A stretch of DNA of 64,000 nt from Microplitis mediator (Eukaryota > Arthropoda > Insecta > Hymenoptera > Braconidae): NCBI RefSeq assembly GCF_029852145.1, contig NC_079974.1, positions 22,794,082 through 22,858,081 of the forward strand. The letters run 5' to 3'. Of the stretch, positions 60,781-64,000 are shown piece by piece (the first letter of the stretch is position 1; each line of letters starts with the position of its first letter). Position numbers and translations under genes: made by a program. The notes under the pieces were generated by a model, which was given only the letters and a program-made list of their open reading frames with translations, made no database searches and was not told the origin of the DNA.

Positions 60781-63041
60781 AGTTGCTATATTTGCCCATT
60801 GAATTTTCACGACAAAAATTGAGAATCTTTCAATTTTAAATTATAAATTCATATTATCTGGGACAAAAATTAATAATTTCCACTGACATGTCACTTTTGT
60901 GTCTTTAAAAATTTAATGTCAATAAATAAATTTTTAATGAAATTGATGACTAAAAAAAAAAACGTATGAATAAATTTAAAAATAAGATTGTTTATAAGTT
61001 AAAAAAAAAATTTATAAGATGACAGTACAGTAAATAGAAAGGAATTTTCGTCTCGACGATTTCTCCTCGTGCTTCGCGAAGCGGATGCGGCTATCGCGAC
61101 CCTCGGATACACCTCGTGGCAATCGATCGTTATAAAGCTTCTCCTTAGCTTATACCTCTCCACATAAATTTTCATATATATATAAATATATATAAATATA
61201 TGGATTGATTGGGAGCATCAGCGACTCAAGGCAAAGAATTTCCACATTTAAATTTCCAAAGCGCGCTAATTTTAAATTAATTGGCTGATTATCAAATCAC
61301 GAGATCAGCGACACCGGAAATGAATTCGAATCAAGTGAATCGGTTTTGAGTTTACAGATCCCGGCGGATAAGCGCAAGCCCAATCAACCGAGTCGATAGT
61401 AAAAAATTGACAATATCCTTTTCGGGAAAGGACTCTTGAGGAGATTTCGCGCACAAAGAATTTTATTTTCCACGTGCGTCCAATATGGGACGGGATATAT
61501 CGAGCAGAGGGATATTTTATATAGTCGAGTAGGCTTATGTACTTTTTTTTTATTCCCTTCTTTGCAGGATAGGATATGTCGAGAGCTGACTGACTGAAGA
61601 ACGCAGGGAACGCGACGAGTCATCTTCGGTCCGCGCGATATATATCGAAAAATGATACGCGAAAAAGTTTAAGAGTTTGGGGAAGCGTAAAAAAGCGCGT
61701 GATCCATTCGATGCTGAGATAAATCGAATCTCTTATACCAGAGGCTTCTTTTTGAATCATATATTATATTCTTATATATATATTTTTTTTTTTAATTTAA
61801 AAAATTTTTACAGAAAAAAATATAAATAAAAATTAGTCTTTTAATTTTGAGAAATTCTTTCATATGATTTATGTATGAAAAAATACATATATATATTTAT
61901 ATATATGTGCATATTTGAATCGTCTTGGATTACAGAGAAAAAATATATATAAAAAATATAAAAATTCATTCTTATCCCTCGGATCATGCTCCAGCGAATT
62001 ATCTACTATACTTACAACTCCATATACCCAAACATGTAATGCATATAAAAGAAAAAAGTAAAGTAAAGTACGGAGAGAAAGAGTATAAAAATAAAATAAA
62101 ATAAAAAAAATTCAGGGAAAAGCTTAAGACCACAAGGAGAATACGGTTTTCATGTCGCGCACGGCCAACTCTTACGTCTTTTTTCTACCGCCAGTAACAA
62201 CATTTTTGGTTGTATGCATACATACATATATATATAGATATATAGAAAATTTAAACTGTGAAAAATAAAGCAAATAATGAACGTGTCAAAAAAATGAAAG
62301 TTTAGGGTACGCGCTGTTGAAATGTTGCAATTTTAATATTTCCCTGAATTTTTTAGCGTCTGTGTAGTCTAGGGTCGACTTTGCCCGTATTACAGTATGT
62401 GTAAAAAAAAAGTACATATATAAAAGTTAAGAACAGGGGGTCGGGAAATCGAAAGACTCGTAGAGGCGTAAACAGACCACCATTACGTTCGATTTCAAAA
62501 TAAATTGAGCGCCATAAAAAGGGCGGTCCATAAGAATACATATGACCAGTTTATCCCGGGCTACTTTGGCTCCATAGATTGCCTGTGATAAAATACCAAG
62601 TGAAATAAAAAATAACCCGCCAGAATTTATTTAAAAAAAGACAAGTCAGGGAAGTATTTTTTTGTAAGACGGAAAAATTGACGTCTAGTCGCGGGTCTGG
62701 GACCTGGGGACGGAGATGGAGCTTGAGCTTGAGCTTTTTAAATGGCCGCTGCTCCAAGGCGATAAGAAACGAGGGGGCGATGCGTGATGTCCGAGGGGGG
62801 TGGACGAATGGCCCGTCACTGAGCCCTCGTAAATCATAACGTGGAGGACAAAAGTATTTTTATGGCTGGTACTCCGTTAAATGGGATTTTAGTTGAAAAA
62901 GTTAAACTCATCTCAGAAGACTCAAGCTATTTGTTGAGTCTACATACACTCAGCTAAGATACGACACCATTTTTTCAGTTTTTTTCGAAAAACGAGGCAA
63001 AATGGTTGCCATGTTTTTTATAACAAAATTCCGACTGCAAA
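60781..63041. other. No recognised gene; islands at 61030-61720 and 62690-62870
   Basis: 61030-61720 is a long less AT-biased stretch with unique CpG-containing sequence (cttcgcgaagcg is palindromic at about 61073). 62700-62760 contains a gagcttgagcttgagctt repeat. No exon was recognised. Confidence 0.4.
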
Positions 63042-63953
63042 TTAGGGGAGTAGGGCAAAATTAGACCCCATTTTTTAAATGATCCTGGAGTTAACAGACA
63101 ATTGATAATTTTCGGATTTTTTTTTCAACGGTTGAATTCAAAAAAAAAAAAAAACTTAAAAAATGCACATGTAGAGAATTTAAAAAACTATAAGTGCAAT
63201 TTTTTCAAATATTTTTTTTTTTATTATTTATCGTTTCAAATAGAGTTCAAAAATTATTAGACGTCGGCTAATTTATGATCCTGAATTTAGCAGACAATTA
63301 AAAATTTTTGAATTTTATTTTCAACTCGTTAATTACAAAAATTAAAAAAGCTAAAAATATGCACTTGTAGAAAATTTAAAAAACTAAAAGTGCAATTTCT
63401 TAAAGTATTTTTTTTTTTTAATAATTTATGATTTTGAAAAATTTCAATAATTATTAGATGTCGGCTAACTTCAGAATCATGCTAATTTCAGATGATCCTG
63501 AAGTTAGCAGACAATTATAAATTTTAGGATTTTTTTTGAACAATTAAATTTGAAGAATAAAAAAAAATAAAAATATGCACATGTAGAAAATTAAAAGAGC
63601 TATAGGTGCAATTTTTTAAAATATTTTTTTTTTTATAATTTTTCGTTTTTAAAAAAATCTTAAAATTATATGACGTCGGCTAACTTCAGTATCGTTAATT
63701 TCAGTATCATTTTTTTAACACAAAATTTTTTTTGCAAATGTTAAGTCTCTAGAACTACATGGGGTAAGTTGACCACCCCAGCAGTGCGACCATTTTTGAA
63801 TTTTATCAAAAAAAAAAAAAAGCTGAGACAAAATATTTCGTATGCGGAATTTTTTTTTGGTCAAAATTTCGAAATTTGTACATTTAGGCCGGCCGACATC
63901 TCATATTTTTTTGCAGTCTCAAAAGTAGTGTCTCATTTTGCCCCACTCCCTAT
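63042..63953. mobile_element. Foldback element of the GGGGCAAAATGGG family enclosing three hAT-like MITE copies
   Basis: The outer arms taggggagtagggcaaaatt (63042) and cattttgccccactccctat (63934-63953) are inverted copies with TA on both sides. Inside are three tandem copies of the atgatcctgaagttagcaga element, starting at 63079, 63275 and 63492. The first lacks its right end; the third has a duplicated end. Confidence 0.7.
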
Positions 63954-64000
63954 ATAATTTAAAAATAGTTCCCGCTGAAAAATCCTGATGAATAAAATTA

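Overview
This is a eukaryotic window, almost certainly from an insect genome. It is very AT-rich, with short 61-79 bp introns in one gene, long introns in another, and many satellites and miniature inverted-repeat elements. The one confidently recognised gene is the orthologue of the vertebrate BCL11A/BCL11B (Drosophila CG9650) zinc-finger transcription factor. A parasitoid hymenopteran is my best guess from the base composition and repeat style, but no sequence in the window proves it.

Layout: positions 1-14392 lie upstream of, or within the long first intron of, the BCL11 gene. They hold tandem arrays (820-1580, 5930-7090, 10980-11880), a foldback element built from short CCGGTGT repeats (3825-4330), and no exon that I can recognise. 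The plus strand then carries two BCL11 coding exons. The first (14393-14836) has the N-terminal C2HC finger, and the second (23755-25856) has six further fingers and the stop codon. They are separated by an 8.9 kb intron and join in a compatible phase. The first exon, with the start codon, is not visible and probably lies before the window.

Inside that 8.9 kb intron, on the opposite strand, sits a second gene (17129-18072, with a 5' UTR exon reaching past 18138). It can be assembled from three coding exons with GT-AG introns into a 267-residue secreted protein. It resembles a trypsin-fold serine protease in which the catalytic His, Asp and Ser are all absent. This nested pseudo-protease gene is the most interesting item in the window. 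The intron also holds nested transposons and a 500 bp tandem duplication. A 1 kb inverted-repeat element ends 63 bp before the splice acceptor of BCL11 exon 3.

From about 26 kb to 64 kb there is no recognisable protein-coding gene. The region is a desert of satellites (units of 61, 118, 126, 128, 144, 175, 185 and 321 bp), foldback elements and scattered less AT-biased islands. Such islands are plausible cis-regulatory elements of a developmental transcription factor, but this is inference. At least four inverted-repeat families recur. One has 8 bp target duplications at two copies, each inserted into another inverted-repeat element, which gives a readable order of insertion events. A possible spliced antisense transcript at 56.5-56.9 kb is the only hint of a further gene.
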